The notes under the pieces are model-generated. The model had not been told where the DNA came from. It saw only the letters and a program-made list of their open reading frames with translations, and ran no database searches. From CAYNYM01 sp049366815 (GTDB lineage Bacteria > Desulfobacterota > DSM-4660 > Desulfatiglandales > HGW-15): a stretch of DNA of 64,000 bases. The DNA lies in NCBI GenBank assembly GCA_049366815.1, contig JBMNCO010000181.1, positions 29,565 to 93,564 of the forward strand, written 5' to 3'. Numbering within the stretch: position 1 is the stretch's first letter; every line of letters starts with the position of its first letter. Made by a program: the position numbers and the translations under genes. Positions 7,015-16,052 of this stretch are shown piece after piece.

Positions 7015-9900
7015 CTACCTCATAACGACACGGCTTTCAATACCATCCCTCTTGAGTCTGAGGTTTTGATTCTCGGCGCCGCCGAGCGTGATATAAGCGC
7101 CGACATAGAGGTTGACGCTTCCATCAGGACCGGGGATCACATACGGGGAATAATCCAGGCCCTTCAACTTGTTGACCTGCTCCTGAATCCCTGTGGGGTC
7201 TGAAAAGATCCCGACCAGATTGGCAAACTGCGTATGTTTGACCTCCGCTTCCTGTAACCCCTGCTTCATGATGAATTGCTCGGCCTCGGAAGCCTCTTCA
7301 AAATGGCCTGCGTACACCCTGTACCACAGTCCCTTTTCCTCGAAACGGACACGCACCCAGTAGGCGGCCACCCCCTTGTCGGCATAAAGGGAGACGGCCC
7401 TGTCAGCCCGCCCTTTGGTTCGAAAGGATCCCAAATAAAGGGAATAGGGATAAAGCACAGCCTTTTCTTCGACGGCCGGGTCCGCCGCCGCTTCGATCTT
7501 GTCTGCCCGCAGTGGGACGAACGGATCCAGAGGAACTTCTATTTCAGCGGGTTTCCGTTCCGGTTCATCTACCGCCGTTTTCTCTTTCACGACAGGAATC
7601 GTCTCCGTAACCGCTTTCACGGGTTCCAGGATCCTCTCCTTTGCCTGACCGGTTGGGGGTGTCTGCTGCATCTTGGAAACCTCGGCCGGTGGCTCTGATT
7701 CCGATCCCCTGAAGGGATCCATGACCGCGCTTCGCCACACCCACATCACGGCCAGGAGGAGAAACAAGGCCGTCAGGAGCGAAAGGCTTCGCAAGTTAAA
7801 GAGATCGCCCGGCTTCCTCCCTGAAGAACGTTCCGATCCAGGCAAAGCAGCGCGCCTGCCGCATGCTTCATCGCCGATATCGGGATTAATCGCAGGCCTG
7901 GTCCCGTTTAGGACCAGGCCGAGAGGACGGCAGCCAACCTGACCCAGTTGGGTCAAGGCCCTTTTCACAGACCGCTTGGGAACCTCACCCACCCGATAGA
8001 CAACCAGGGCACCCGTGATTCTCGTGCCCAGGATGGTCGCATCATTCCAGGCCAGAACGGGAGGGGAGTCCAAGATCACAAAATCATAGGCCTCCTGCAC
8101 CTCCTCGATGACGTGCCCCAGTCCTTTGGACTCGAGGAGAAGAGCGGGGTTTGCGGACACGGAACCGCTTGTGATGATATGGAGGTTGTCAAGACCCGGC
8201 GTCCTCATGATATCGTCCGGCGTCATCTTTCCCATCATCAGGTCCGTCACTGTTTTGAGGGCATCAGGCCAGGGCATATCCCCGACCAGGACATCGGTGA
8301 GCCCCGGCGCTTGCGCAACTCCGAGGGCCTCAGCCAGCCTCGGTTTTCTGAGATCGGCTTCGACAAAAAGGGTCTTCATCCCGGCCTGGGCCGCGATTAC
8401 AGCCAGATTGAGGGCGATCAGCGTCTTCCCCTCCCGGGGAGAGGAACTCGTAACCAAAACGGCCCTTGGGCCTTTTCCTTCCATATTGGACAGGATCCGT
8501 GTGCGCAACGCCCGGAAATTCTCAGCCACCACCGACCCGGGAAAATAGTGGCTGGCAAGGAGGGAGCCGAGCCCGCCTTCCACCTCTCCCCCCTGGAAAC
8601 TCGTACCCGGCACAATGCCCAAGACATGGAGGCCCAGGGTCTTTTCCAGATCCTCAACAGACCCGGATGACCGCTCGAAAATCTCCAGGACAAAGACCGT
8701 TACCAGGCCGAGGAAGAGACCGCCCAGCCCCCCCAACAATGCGGCCGGGAGGATCCCGGGAGGATTGATCCGTTCCGTGGGCAGGGAAGCCGGCGCTATG
8801 ACGGTCAAGGCATCGAGGCTTCCCGGGCCTTTGATCAGGATCTCTCTTTTTTTGCGCTCCAGAAGGGTTACTGTCCCCTCATAGGTCTCTATCTGCTTTC
8901 TGAGCCGTTCGAATTCCAGTTTGTCTGCAAGGAGGGCCCCCGCCTTCCCGGCGTTGTCCCGGGCGGCCCCCTCCAGCAGGCCGATTCTTTCTCCCATGTT
9001 TCTGATCTGGAGTGACAGAAGCCCCGCCATTTCCCGAGCGATCTCCGTTGCCCTTGGGTCTCGTTCCGGGGCACCCCTGAGAGGCGGTTTCTGCAAAGAC
9101 TCGCTCAGGCTTTGGTATTGGGCCGAGGCCCTGGCGGAAAAAAATTGGCGGTCCATTTCTGTGGGGTTCTCAATAAATCGCTCCAACCGCTCAAGAATGG
9201 CCTTCAGTTCTCGCGCATCCGTGCGAAGGACGCGCAATTGCCGCTGAATATCCTGCCCTTCTTTCAACAGGGCCTCCCCTTGGACCTCCAAATCAAGCAA
9301 CTGATTAAGCCGGCTGAAGGACTCAAAGGCCTTTTGGGCTTCACCGAGGGCCTGCTGCACATCGGTCAACTGCGCCTCGATGCGGTCCAGAGAGACCGCC
9401 AGGCGTTTCTCCTGATCTCGGGCATAATGGTCCCGGAAGACCGCGGCGACGGTGCCAGCAAGCCTTTGTGAAAACCCCGGATCCCCGTCCGTGACCACAA
9501 TCTCCGCCATGGGACTTGCGACCTCCCGCCTGACCAGGACCCTGGACCGAAGATCATCAAAAAAATGGGGGGGCGTGATTCCCGAAGGCCTGAGATCGGA
9601 TGCATCCGGGACAAGGGTGCCACCCAGTCTTTCCACCGCCTCTTTGAGGACGGGATAGCTCCTGATGACGGCGATTTGGTTGTCCATAGGGTCCGCCGGA
9701 AAAGCCGGAGGCATTCCCTCTGAAAGGATTTCATGGTCAAACTTGATGCGGCACACCGAGGTGTAGAGGGGGGCGGGGGCACTCAGGATTGCGAGAAGAG
9801 CACTTGCGATCCCCAGGATGAGGGGGAAAAGAAGAAGAACGGCCTTTCTCTTTTGTAGCGTAAGCCGGATATCCCTGAGACTTGTATCGTATCTTGACAA
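7015..9900 (-). CDS. Wzz-type chain-length / BY-kinase / SPOR fusion protein
   Basis: 961 aa. Order of parts: TM1 (~19-42), periplasmic Wzz region with coiled coil (~150-355), TM2 (~383-407), P-loop BY-kinase-type domain with SSSPREGKT (485-493), Walker A' FVEADLRKP (512-520) and Walker B FVILDSPP (607-614), then a third TM (~703-724), a Pro/Glu linker, and one or two SPOR repeats (~815-961). Family knowledge: Wzz/BY-kinases regulate polysaccharide chain length and export by autophosphorylation of a C-terminal Tyr cluster. Here that tail is replaced by TM3 plus SPOR, a fold that binds denuded peptidoglycan. Start is TTG at 9900 with GAAGG 8 bases upstream. Probably co-expressed with the HD-GYP and ExeA genes upstream on the same strand. 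No glycosyltransferases lie nearby. Confidence 0.88.
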   Translation of the reverse strand: MSRYDTSLRDIRLTLQKRKAVLLLFPLILGIASALLAILSAPAPLYTSVCRIKFDHEILSEGMPPAFPADPMDNQIAVIRSYPVLKEAVERLGGTLVPDASDLRPSGITPPHFFDDLRSRVLVRREVASPMAEIVVTDGDPGFSQRLAGTVAAVFRDHYARDQEKRLAVSLDRIEAQLTDVQQALGEAQKAFESFSRLNQLLDLEVQGEALLKEGQDIQRQLRVLRTDARELKAILERLERFIENPTEMDRQFFSARASAQYQSLSESLQKPPLRGAPERDPRATEIAREMAGLLSLQIRNMGERIGLLEGAARDNAGKAGALLADKLEFERLRKQIETYEGTVTLLERKKREILIKGPGSLDALTVIAPASLPTERINPPGILPAALLGGLGGLFLGLVTVFVLEIFERSSGSVEDLEKTLGLHVLGIVPGTSFQGGEVEGGLGSLLASHYFPGSVVAENFRALRTRILSNMEGKGPRAVLVTSSSPREGKTLIALNLAVIAAQAGMKTLFVEADLRKPRLAEALGVAQAPGLTDVLVGDMPWPDALKTVTDLMMGKMTPDDIMRTPGLDNLHIITSGSVSANPALLLESKGLGHVIEEVQEAYDFVILDSPPVLAWNDATILGTRITGALVVYRVGEVPKRSVKRALTQLGQVGCRPLGLVLNGTRPAINPDIGDEACGRRAALPGSERSSGRKPGDLFNLRSLSLLTALFLLLAVMWVWRSAVMDPFRGSESEPPAEVSKMQQTPPTGQAKERILEPVKAVTETIPVVKEKTAVDEPERKPAEIEVPLDPFVPLRADKIEAAADPAVEEKAVLYPYSLYLGSFRTKGRADRAVSLYADKGVAAYWVRVRFEEKGLWYRVYAGHFEEASEAEQFIMKQGLQEAEVKHTQFANLVGIFSDPTGIQEQVNKLKGLDYSPYVIPGPDGSVNLYVGAYITLGGAENQNLRLKRDGIESRVVMR

Positions 9901-10045
9901 AACATAAACCTTCGAGGGGTAACCCTACGCGCCTTGAGATCTATAGAAAAACCGGAGATCCGAAACATCCAAGATTCTCGAAATAAATTCCCGACTCCGT
10001 GATTATTCCATGCTCATCCGCAAATGGTCGGTTTCCGGGCGGACA

Positions 10046-11107
10046 CTATTTCGCCAGGTCCCGTTCATCGATGCTTTCCACGATGTGCAACAAGGGATTG
10101 TCACACAGCCGAATCACCACCCTGTTTTCGAGAAGATTCTCCTCTCCGTCATAGATGAGTTCGACGATGGGCCTGAGGGGCTGTTTGTGATCTGTTGCGA
10201 CGACACGGCCGATGGATCTGTTGTTCAAACGCACCAGTGTATTGACCGGGAAAAGAGAGATATGGTCCAGAAACACTTTCAGCAGTCTGGCCGGGAACAG
10301 TCCCTTTCCCTCTTTGACGATCAGTTTAATGGCCTCGGTCTGCAGAAGCTTGTCACGATAGGGCCTGTGTTTGATCATGGCGACATAGGTGTCCGCAAGC
10401 CCGATGATGGAGGCCGTCTCCGAGATCTCATTTCCTTTCAGTCCCTTTGGATAGCCTGAACCGTCCCATCTTTCGTGGACCTGCAATGCCACGTCCGCGA
10501 GCCGGTGATAGGGCTCTGCCATTCCGAGAAGGATTTGCCGGCTCATTTCAGGATGATTCCTGATAACGGCCATCTCCTTTTCATCGAGCCGCCCCCTTTT
10601 ACAGAGGATTTCTCCGGGAATCTTGTACATCCCGACATTTTCAAAAAAGGCCGCGAGGCCGAGGTCAAGAAGGCGATCACGGTCATAGCCCATGCCCTTA
10701 CCCAGTCTCAAAGCGACGAAAGTGACTTCCAGGGGGTGGGAATACATCTCTTCCCTGTGCTCAGAGGCGCACATGGCGTAGTCATAGACGTCATCGACGA
10801 TATCATTGTCGATGATAAAGTTCAGATCCGACCGCACATCCGTGGGATCCAGGACCTGATCCCCTTCCACCCGATCCCGTATTTCTCTTGACCTGTCGGC
10901 TAGTCTCTTGTGATAGGCGGCCGTGGCCGGGCCTTGGTATTGGGGTAAAGACACGGACTCCGCCCCACCTTCCGGATCATTCCGCGGCACCTTCATGATA
11001 GCAAATTCGCTGAACCAAAGTTTTTCGTCCGAACCCATATCTGAAGGCTCCCCATCCTTCCTGGAGGTCTTGTCTCTGAGCCTCACAATATCAGAAAAGC
11101 GCGTCAT
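10046..11107 (-). CDS. Degenerate HD-GYP domain protein
   Basis: 353 aa. The GYP half is intact (HERWDGSGYPKGLKG, residues 211-225) and the first helix keeps H124, but the metal-binding HDxGK motif reads ENVGM (residues 156-160). HD-GYP proteins hydrolyse cyclic-di-GMP through a di- or tri-iron centre; without H and D here catalysis is unlikely, so a c-di-GMP-binding or scaffolding role is inferred. Residues 1-100 and the last ~90 (beta-rich) are unassigned. The start overlaps the end of the ExeA-like gene by 17 bases, so they are coupled. The Wzz/kinase gene follows 145 bases downstream, pointing to exopolysaccharide control. Confidence 0.82.
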   Translation of the reverse strand: MTRFSDIVRLRDKTSRKDGEPSDMGSDEKLWFSEFAIMKVPRNDPEGGAESVSLPQYQGPATAAYHKRLADRSREIRDRVEGDQVLDPTDVRSDLNFIIDNDIVDDVYDYAMCASEHREEMYSHPLEVTFVALRLGKGMGYDRDRLLDLGLAAFFENVGMYKIPGEILCKRGRLDEKEMAVIRNHPEMSRQILLGMAEPYHRLADVALQVHERWDGSGYPKGLKGNEISETASIIGLADTYVAMIKHRPYRDKLLQTEAIKLIVKEGKGLFPARLLKVFLDHISLFPVNTLVRLNNRSIGRVVATDHKQPLRPIVELIYDGEENLLENRVVIRLCDNPLLHIVESIDERDLAK

Positions 11108-11891
11108 CTTGAACGATGCTCTCTACTATCTTGGCGTCAATCCTTTGCCTCTTCCTGCCGAAGCCGGTCAGCAAGGACAAGTCGCACAGGTTGTTGATCT
11201 TTCTGGGAACACCCTTGGAATAGTCGTAAATCCTCTGGATGGCTTCCCGGTCAAATACGCTCTCATCCCTCCCAGCCCTTTTTTGTCTGAAAATAATGTA
11301 GCGGGCCGTATCGTCAAGGTCAAAAGGATCCACATGATATTTTATCGCGATCCTCTGATTGAGCTGTTCGATGCCCCTGATCTTTTCCTTCAGTTCAGGC
11401 TGTCCGAGCAGGATGACCGTGATCAGGAAACGGTCATTCAATTGAAAGTTGAGAAGAAGCCGGATTTCTTCCAGCGTCGATGGGTTCAGGAGTTGAGCCT
11501 CATCAACCATCAAAAGCGTTTCCCGCCTTTTCGCCCGGTTGGCAGCCATCCTCTCATTGAGGAGCCGCAGACATTTGCCCTTGGCATCCGGCAGACCCGT
11601 CATGCCAAACTGATAGAGGACCTCCTGCAAAAACTCCGTGGCTTCCAGTTTGGGGTTGATGATCAGGCCGATATCAAAAAGCTCCTCCGGCAACTGCTGT
11701 ATACAGACCTTGGCCAGGGTGGTCTTGCCGCATCCCACCTCCCCGGACAGCATGGCGCCCCCTTTTCGCATCCGTGCCGCATAGAGCATGCGGGTCAAGG
11801 CTTCCCCGTGAGCCCTCGAAAGGTAAAAAAATCGGGGATCAGGAACATTTTCAAAGGGAAAGGCCTTGAACTTCCAGTATTCCAGATACAT
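11091..11891 (-). CDS. ExeA/GspA-family AAA ATPase
   Basis: 266 aa. AAA ATPase of the ExeA type: starts MYLEYWKFKAFPFENVPDPRFFYLS, Walker A GEVGCGKTT (~50-58), Walker B LLMVDEAQ (~125-132), then LLGQPELKEKI and GVPRKINNLCD, all typical of the family. ExeA proteins assist type II secretion; a related ATPase also accompanies exosortase/EPS clusters with Wzz and kinase genes. Given the Wzz-kinase neighbour, the EPS-type role is more likely here. The usual C-terminal peptidoglycan-binding domain is absent. Confidence 0.88.
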   Translation of the reverse strand: MYLEYWKFKAFPFENVPDPRFFYLSRAHGEALTRMLYAARMRKGGAMLSGEVGCGKTTLAKVCIQQLPEELFDIGLIINPKLEATEFLQEVLYQFGMTGLPDAKGKCLRLLNERMAANRAKRRETLLMVDEAQLLNPSTLEEIRLLLNFQLNDRFLITVILLGQPELKEKIRGIEQLNQRIAIKYHVDPFDLDDTARYIIFRQKRAGRDESVFDREAIQRIYDYSKGVPRKINNLCDLSLLTGFGRKRQRIDAKIVESIVQDDALF

Positions 11892-12128
11892 AACGCTGAT
11901 CAGTCCCTGCGGTCCGGAAAATGCCCCATAGGGCCATGAATCCCGGCGATCCTCTATAAGTTGATCGGTTTAACGAACTTGGATGTTTAATGTTTTTGTA
12001 ACAGCCCGGTCTTTTGAAGACACCCCCGCCGGCCCGACCTTTTCAACGGTCTGGACACAACCGTGTTTTCGAGGCACATCGACCGCTTGCTTTTTTTATC
12101 GGCCAAGGCTGCAAGTACCCCCAAACAA

Positions 12129-12467
12129 CTAGACCGGAGAGGCCGCTACAAGAATAATACAGGGCTCCTCCCCGGAGTTGGTCAGGGCGTGGAGTGAACC
12201 GGTCGGAATCCAGACGGCATCCCCGGGTTTGACATGCCGTGTCTCATGGTCAACGGTCATTTCCCCCTCTCCACTCAGGATAAAATAGATTTCCTCCATG
12301 GGGTCCCGGTGGGCCTCCAGGGTCCTGCCTTTTTCAAGCCGGGCAATCGCGAGAAAGCCGATTTCCTCGAGGATTCTCTGGTCCAAAATCATCTGCGCCA
12401 CGCCGCCCCCGTGGGCGATGTAGGTCGTCTCCAAGACTTCCGGATCCTGCAAATTCCTGACAATCAT
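12129..12467 (-). CDS. Small cupin-domain protein
   Basis: 112 aa, one cupin barrel. Motif 1 is AHRDPMEEIYFILSGEGEM with H and E metal ligands; motif 2 is GDAVWIPTGSLHALTNSG with the second His. It may bind a metal and act as an isomerase, dioxygenase or sugar-binding protein; substrate unknown. An AAGGAG Shine-Dalgarno lies 9 bases before the ATG. Apparently monocistronic. Confidence 0.85.
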   Translation of the reverse strand: MIVRNLQDPEVLETTYIAHGGGVAQMILDQRILEEIGFLAIARLEKGRTLEAHRDPMEEIYFILSGEGEMTVDHETRHVKPGDAVWIPTGSLHALTNSGEEPCIILVAASPV

Positions 12468-12826
12468 GAAAAGCGTCTCCTTATCCGATGTGTTGTGGAC
12501 ATCCCCGCCTCAAATCCCAGATCCACCGTATCATTGTGATGTATTTGTTCAAATCAGGTCTTTTTTTATGCATGACTTTGATCACCTGCAACGTATCATT
12601 GCCGGGCGCCGAGGAGTGCCGGTCAGGGCGTATCAGCCATGCGCAGCAGACAATGACTTAATGGTGAACTCCGGGAACACCCTTTCCCGTTGATCTTGAT
12701 AGGCAATTGGAATATATTTTAAGGATTCGCGAGGGAAACCCGAAAAATAATACCATAGATTTACAAGACTGTGAGCCATGACCAAGGGGCGTTTTTCAAT
12801 ATGAAAGAATCACGAGGAGTTGTCAA
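12468..12826. other. Intergenic region between cupin gene and pgk
   Basis: 359 bases carrying the divergent upstream regions of the cupin gene and the phosphoglycerate kinase. A possible 42-codon reading frame from 12568 has no Shine-Dalgarno and no recognisable product. The only confident element is the promoter at 12690-12718. Confidence 0.5.
12690..12718 (+). promoter_or_regulatory. Promoter upstream of pgk-like gene
   Basis: TTGATC, 17-base spacer, TATATT at 12713-12718, about 108 bases upstream of the start codon. Consensus match only. Confidence 0.45.
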
Positions 12827-14122
12827 ATGGAATCAATCAACCTGGATCCCCGCTTGAGGCTCATCCAACAGGCCGAAATGAGGGATAAAACTGTTTTGAT
12901 CAGGGTCGACCACAATGTGGTCAAGAACGGAACGATAAAGGATCCCTATCGAATCGACGCCACTGTGGGGACCCTCTACACGGTCGCCCAAAGGGGGGGG
13001 CGCCCTATTCTCATGACCCATGTGGGCCGCCCCAGGGACAAAAAGACCGGGCACATTCATTGCCGTTCGGAGCAGTCCGTGGAGCCCGTCGTGCGTTACC
13101 TTGAACAGAAGCTGTTTACAAAGATCCACATCCCGGCGTTTCATGCGGATCCGGAAAAGGGGATCCCGGGGATTGACCCGTCGGTTCAAAGGGCCGTTGA
13201 AGATCTGAAATCCGGAAAACTCGGCATGATTTACCTCCCCAACACGAGATGGTTCCAGGGAGAGCAATCATCCGGTCCTGACAGGGAGCGCTTCGCGCGG
13301 GAACTTGCCGGTCTGGCCGATCTTTTCGTGAACGACTCCTTTGGTTCGTGGCAGGCCCACGTCTCCACCTTTGATGTCGCCAAACTCCTGCCTTCTTACG
13401 CCGGTGGGCTGCTCCAGCGTGAGTTGGCGAATCTCCACCGGGTCTTGAGCCCCCAAAGACCCTTTGTCGGCGTGATCGCGGGGGCAAAATACGATACCAA
13501 GATCGGCCCCATCAAGGCACTCTACGAAAAGGTGGACCACCTCATCCTGGGAGGGCTTCTTTATAACACCTACCTGGCAGCCAAATACGGCGTGGACGTT
13601 GCCGGTGTCTCGGAGGAGGACAAGAGCCTCGCCGCCTCACTGGTGGAACAGGACCACCAACAGCACAAAATCCTGGAAATGCCTTATCTTGTCGAGTCCG
13701 AAACAATCGAAGGAAGACGGGCGGGCGAGTACAGGTCCATCGCCCTGCAGGACCTCGAAAAGAAGGGAAAAATAAATTATGTTGTGGACATTCACCCCGA
13801 CTCCATGGCCCAGGGGCGGATAAAAGAGGTGATGGGCTCGGCCAAGACCATCTTTATCAACGCTGTGATGGGCCTCATGCCTCATTTCCCGGAAGGCTCA
13901 GAAGCCCTTTATCGTCTCATTGCCGAAAACAGTACAGCGGTCAAGCTTTTTGCCGGGGGCGATACCCTCCAGGAATTCAGGGATCTTTGCCCCGGCATAT
14001 ATCTCTCCGGGCTGGATGATCCCAACACCTATTACTTTACGGGGGGTGGAAGCGTTTTGACCGCCATTGAGAAGGGAAGCCCCTACGGTTTGAAGCCTGT
14101 CGAGGCCCTTATGGAGGGATAG
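12827..14122 (+). CDS. pgk: Divergent phosphoglycerate kinase
   Basis: 431 aa, longer than the usual ~395. PGK transfers phosphate between 1,3-bisphosphoglycerate and ADP. Recognisable motifs: LIRVDHNV (normally RVDFNVP), RIDAT, LMTHVGRP, LPNTRWFQGEQ, VNDSFGSWQAHVST (normally NDAFGTAHRAHAST, so the HRAH Arg is Gln), AGAKYDTKIG, INAVMGLMPHF (normally WNGPMGVFE), AGGDT and FTGGGSVL. Most catalytic positions (first-motif Asp, GRP Arg, Lys of GAK, Asp of GGDT) are kept, but several near-invariant residues differ. It could be the main PGK or a paralogue with altered substrate. GAGGAG precedes the ATG; a formyltransferase-like gene follows after 59 bases. Confidence 0.85.
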   Translation: MESINLDPRLRLIQQAEMRDKTVLIRVDHNVVKNGTIKDPYRIDATVGTLYTVAQRGGRPILMTHVGRPRDKKTGHIHCRSEQSVEPVVRYLEQKLFTKIHIPAFHADPEKGIPGIDPSVQRAVEDLKSGKLGMIYLPNTRWFQGEQSSGPDRERFARELAGLADLFVNDSFGSWQAHVSTFDVAKLLPSYAGGLLQRELANLHRVLSPQRPFVGVIAGAKYDTKIGPIKALYEKVDHLILGGLLYNTYLAAKYGVDVAGVSEEDKSLAASLVEQDHQQHKILEMPYLVESETIEGRRAGEYRSIALQDLEKKGKINYVVDIHPDSMAQGRIKEVMGSAKTIFINAVMGLMPHFPEGSEALYRLIAENSTAVKLFAGGDTLQEFRDLCPGIYLSGLDDPNTYYFTGGGSVLTAIEKGSPYGLKPVEALMEG

Positions 14123-14181
14123 GGTGGTCTTTCCGACGCAGGTGAGCCCTTGCTCTGCGATGCTTATTTGAGGACCGGACT

Positions 14182-14979
14182 ATGCAGTTGACACCCATCT
14201 TTGACCCTGTCAAGGCCGGCCGTCCCATGCGGGTGGCCGCCTTTATGTCGGGATCCGGCACCAATGTGTTGAGGCTCCTGGAAACCGCGAAGCGCCTCAG
14301 GAGTGAAGAAGAACTATCGCCTTTTGAGGTGATCTTTATTTTCAGCGACCGGTCCGACGGATCATGTCTGGGTGAAAGGATCGCTTTTGAAAACGGGATC
14401 CCCTACTTCAGCTATGATATCCGGGCGTTCCATTCCCGCAGAGGCCTCCGGAGGACCGTCGCCACGCCGGAAGGCCTTGCCGCCAGAAGGGAATTCGACC
14501 GGGTGGCGGAAAAACTCGTCAAGGCCTTCGAGATCGATGCCGTTGCACTTGGGGGTTATATGAGCTATATCACGCTGAATCGATGCATCAATGTACATCC
14601 GGCCGACCTTTCCATACTGACACCTGAAGGCAAACGCAAATATGTGGGTGACCACGCCGTGCTGGATGCCCTGGCAGGAGGCGAATCCTATCTCTCTTCT
14701 TCGACCCTTTGGACCGATGAAGGTGTTGACACAGGGCCGTTGTTGATGGTTTCAGCCCCTTTGAGGGTGGAACTCCCTGAACCCATCGAGTCTTTGCTTC
14801 AAGACAAAGAAAGGCTGCTCAAGGTAGTGCATGAACATCAGGAACGCCTGAAGGAAGAAGGGGACTGGCGGATCTTCCCGCGAACCGTCGAAATGATCGC
14901 GAGAGGTCGCTTTTCCCTGGATGAAAATAAACAGGTCTATGTGGACGCCGTGCCTTTCCCGCGGGGTTACAGGGAATAG
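14182..14979 (+). CDS. PurN-like formyltransferase-family protein
   Basis: 265 aa, formyl_trans_N fold related to phosphoribosylglycinamide formyltransferase. MSGSGTNVLRLLE matches the PurN phosphate-binding loop, LGGYMSYIT the folate loop, CINVHPADLS carries the Asn-x-His catalytic pair, and TDEGVDTGPLL carries the catalytic Asp. The C-terminus is longer than in PurN (~210 aa) and the phosphoribosyl region differs, so the substrate may not be GAR. A GAGGA Shine-Dalgarno precedes the ATG. It follows the divergent PGK by 59 bases, so the two are probably co-transcribed; no purine genes are nearby. Confidence 0.8.
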   Translation: MQLTPIFDPVKAGRPMRVAAFMSGSGTNVLRLLETAKRLRSEEELSPFEVIFIFSDRSDGSCLGERIAFENGIPYFSYDIRAFHSRRGLRRTVATPEGLAARREFDRVAEKLVKAFEIDAVALGGYMSYITLNRCINVHPADLSILTPEGKRKYVGDHAVLDALAGGESYLSSSTLWTDEGVDTGPLLMVSAPLRVELPEPIESLLQDKERLLKVVHEHQERLKEEGDWRIFPRTVEMIARGRFSLDENKQVYVDAVPFPRGYRE

Positions 14980-15092
14980 ACACGATAGGCCGCCATATTT
15001 TGAGGCAAACCATTATTTCATATTCTCTTTGATGGCCGGCAGACTTGCATGAAAATAATGATGCCCCTTGCCCGGCTGACAGGAGTTACTGC

Positions 15093-15269
15093 ATGCTGCC
15101 CCTTCTCTTTATTCTTGTGATGACCGGACTGAGTGTCCTTCTCACCTCTTATTGCAGTTCAGAGGTGACCTGGTTCACCTATTATATCGGTGTCATGATC
15201 GGTCTGTTTGCGAGTGGATTGATCCTTGAGTTCTGGACAAGGAGAAAAAGGAAACAAGAAAATCAATAG
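15093..15269 (+). CDS. Small membrane protein, hypothetical
   Basis: 58 aa with two hydrophobic segments (about residues 1-18 and 25-45) and a basic tail RRKRKQ. ATG 15093 chosen because AGGAG lies 7 bases upstream; a longer reading from TTG 15045 lacks a ribosome site. No family recognised. Confidence 0.5.
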   Translation: MLPLLFILVMTGLSVLLTSYCSSEVTWFTYYIGVMIGLFASGLILEFWTRRKRKQENQ

Positions 15270-15306
15270 ATCGGAGTCGTCTCTCTGATATCACTCCGCA
15301 GGCAGG

Positions 15307-15765
15307 TCATGTCCGACTTGTGAGGCGTTCGAACGGGTTAAGGGTCAGCTTGAGCATAAGATTCCGAAAATTCATGGCAGGGTTTATTTCCGCTTTTTGT
15401 CCTTTGGCGGAAACCCGCGCGACCGTGTCCTGGTCCCTGAGCTGGTTACTCTCAACAAGCCAACAGGGGAAGGTTCCTTTTTCAATCATCTGTTCCAGAA
15501 GATCGATATTGAAACGGAGGGATTCCAAATGCTCCGGGGAGAGTCGATGGCTCGATATCAGGCTTTCGAGATATCTTATTAAGTAGATGCAGTAGGGTTC
15601 ACATTCTTTAGGAAGCCTGCCATCCTCACCGCATCGCAGGGACAGGGAAGTCTTCACGACCTTTCTTGAACGCGAGCGGTGAAGGCCCAACAGACAAACC
15701 GGGCCGGCAATCAAAAAAAAGACGCATGCACCCTCTATCCACCCATAACCCATCAGCACATCCAT
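15307..15765 (-). CDS. Single-pass membrane hypothetical protein
   Basis: 152 aa. One N-terminal TM (GACVFFLIAGPVCLLGL), then a basic HRSRSRK cytoplasmic flank and a helical domain with two Cys near CEPYCIYLI. Unknown family. ATG 15765 has GGGGGAG 7 bases upstream. A longer reading back to 15966 would run through a terminator hairpin, which argues against it. Confidence 0.6.
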   Translation of the reverse strand: MDVLMGYGWIEGACVFFLIAGPVCLLGLHRSRSRKVVKTSLSLRCGEDGRLPKECEPYCIYLIRYLESLISSHRLSPEHLESLRFNIDLLEQMIEKGTFPCWLVESNQLRDQDTVARVSAKGQKAEINPAMNFRNLMLKLTLNPFERLTSRT

Positions 15766-15926
15766 CCGCGTGCTCCCCCCTGATCCATGCACCTTCCCTG
15801 CGATGTCCAAAGATTTAATGGGGCCACATGTCCCTGTCCTATCCTTCCGGGGGACGATTCCTGAACAGCCCCCCTTCATTGATCTCTCCCTATATGTCTT
15901 ATCGGATTTATTCGTGAACTGTATAA

Positions 15927-15963
15927 ACAAAAAAAGGAAGAGTCCCTGAAATAGGACCCTTCC
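15927..15963 (-). terminator. Terminator of the Lys-rich small protein gene
   Basis: On the minus strand GGAAGGGTCC / GGACTCTTCC (one G-T pair) with an 8-base loop, followed by TTTTTTTG. It lies about 90 bases after the stop of the gene at 16053-16421. Confidence 0.75.
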
Positions 15964-16052
15964 CAAAAGAGATATTTTTTCTCGTCTCGCCCCTTCAAAG
16001 GCAGGAAGGAACGGCTCACCCTTCAGATGAATAAAGGGTGGAGGATCTGCGG

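Noticed and set aside
10923..11939. Long plus-strand open frame opposite the ExeA/HD-GYP genes
   Set aside because: Antisense shadow of two well-supported genes; no domain, no ribosome site.
12568..12693. 42-codon frame upstream of pgk
   Set aside because: No ribosome-binding site, no homologue recognised, overlaps the pgk promoter.
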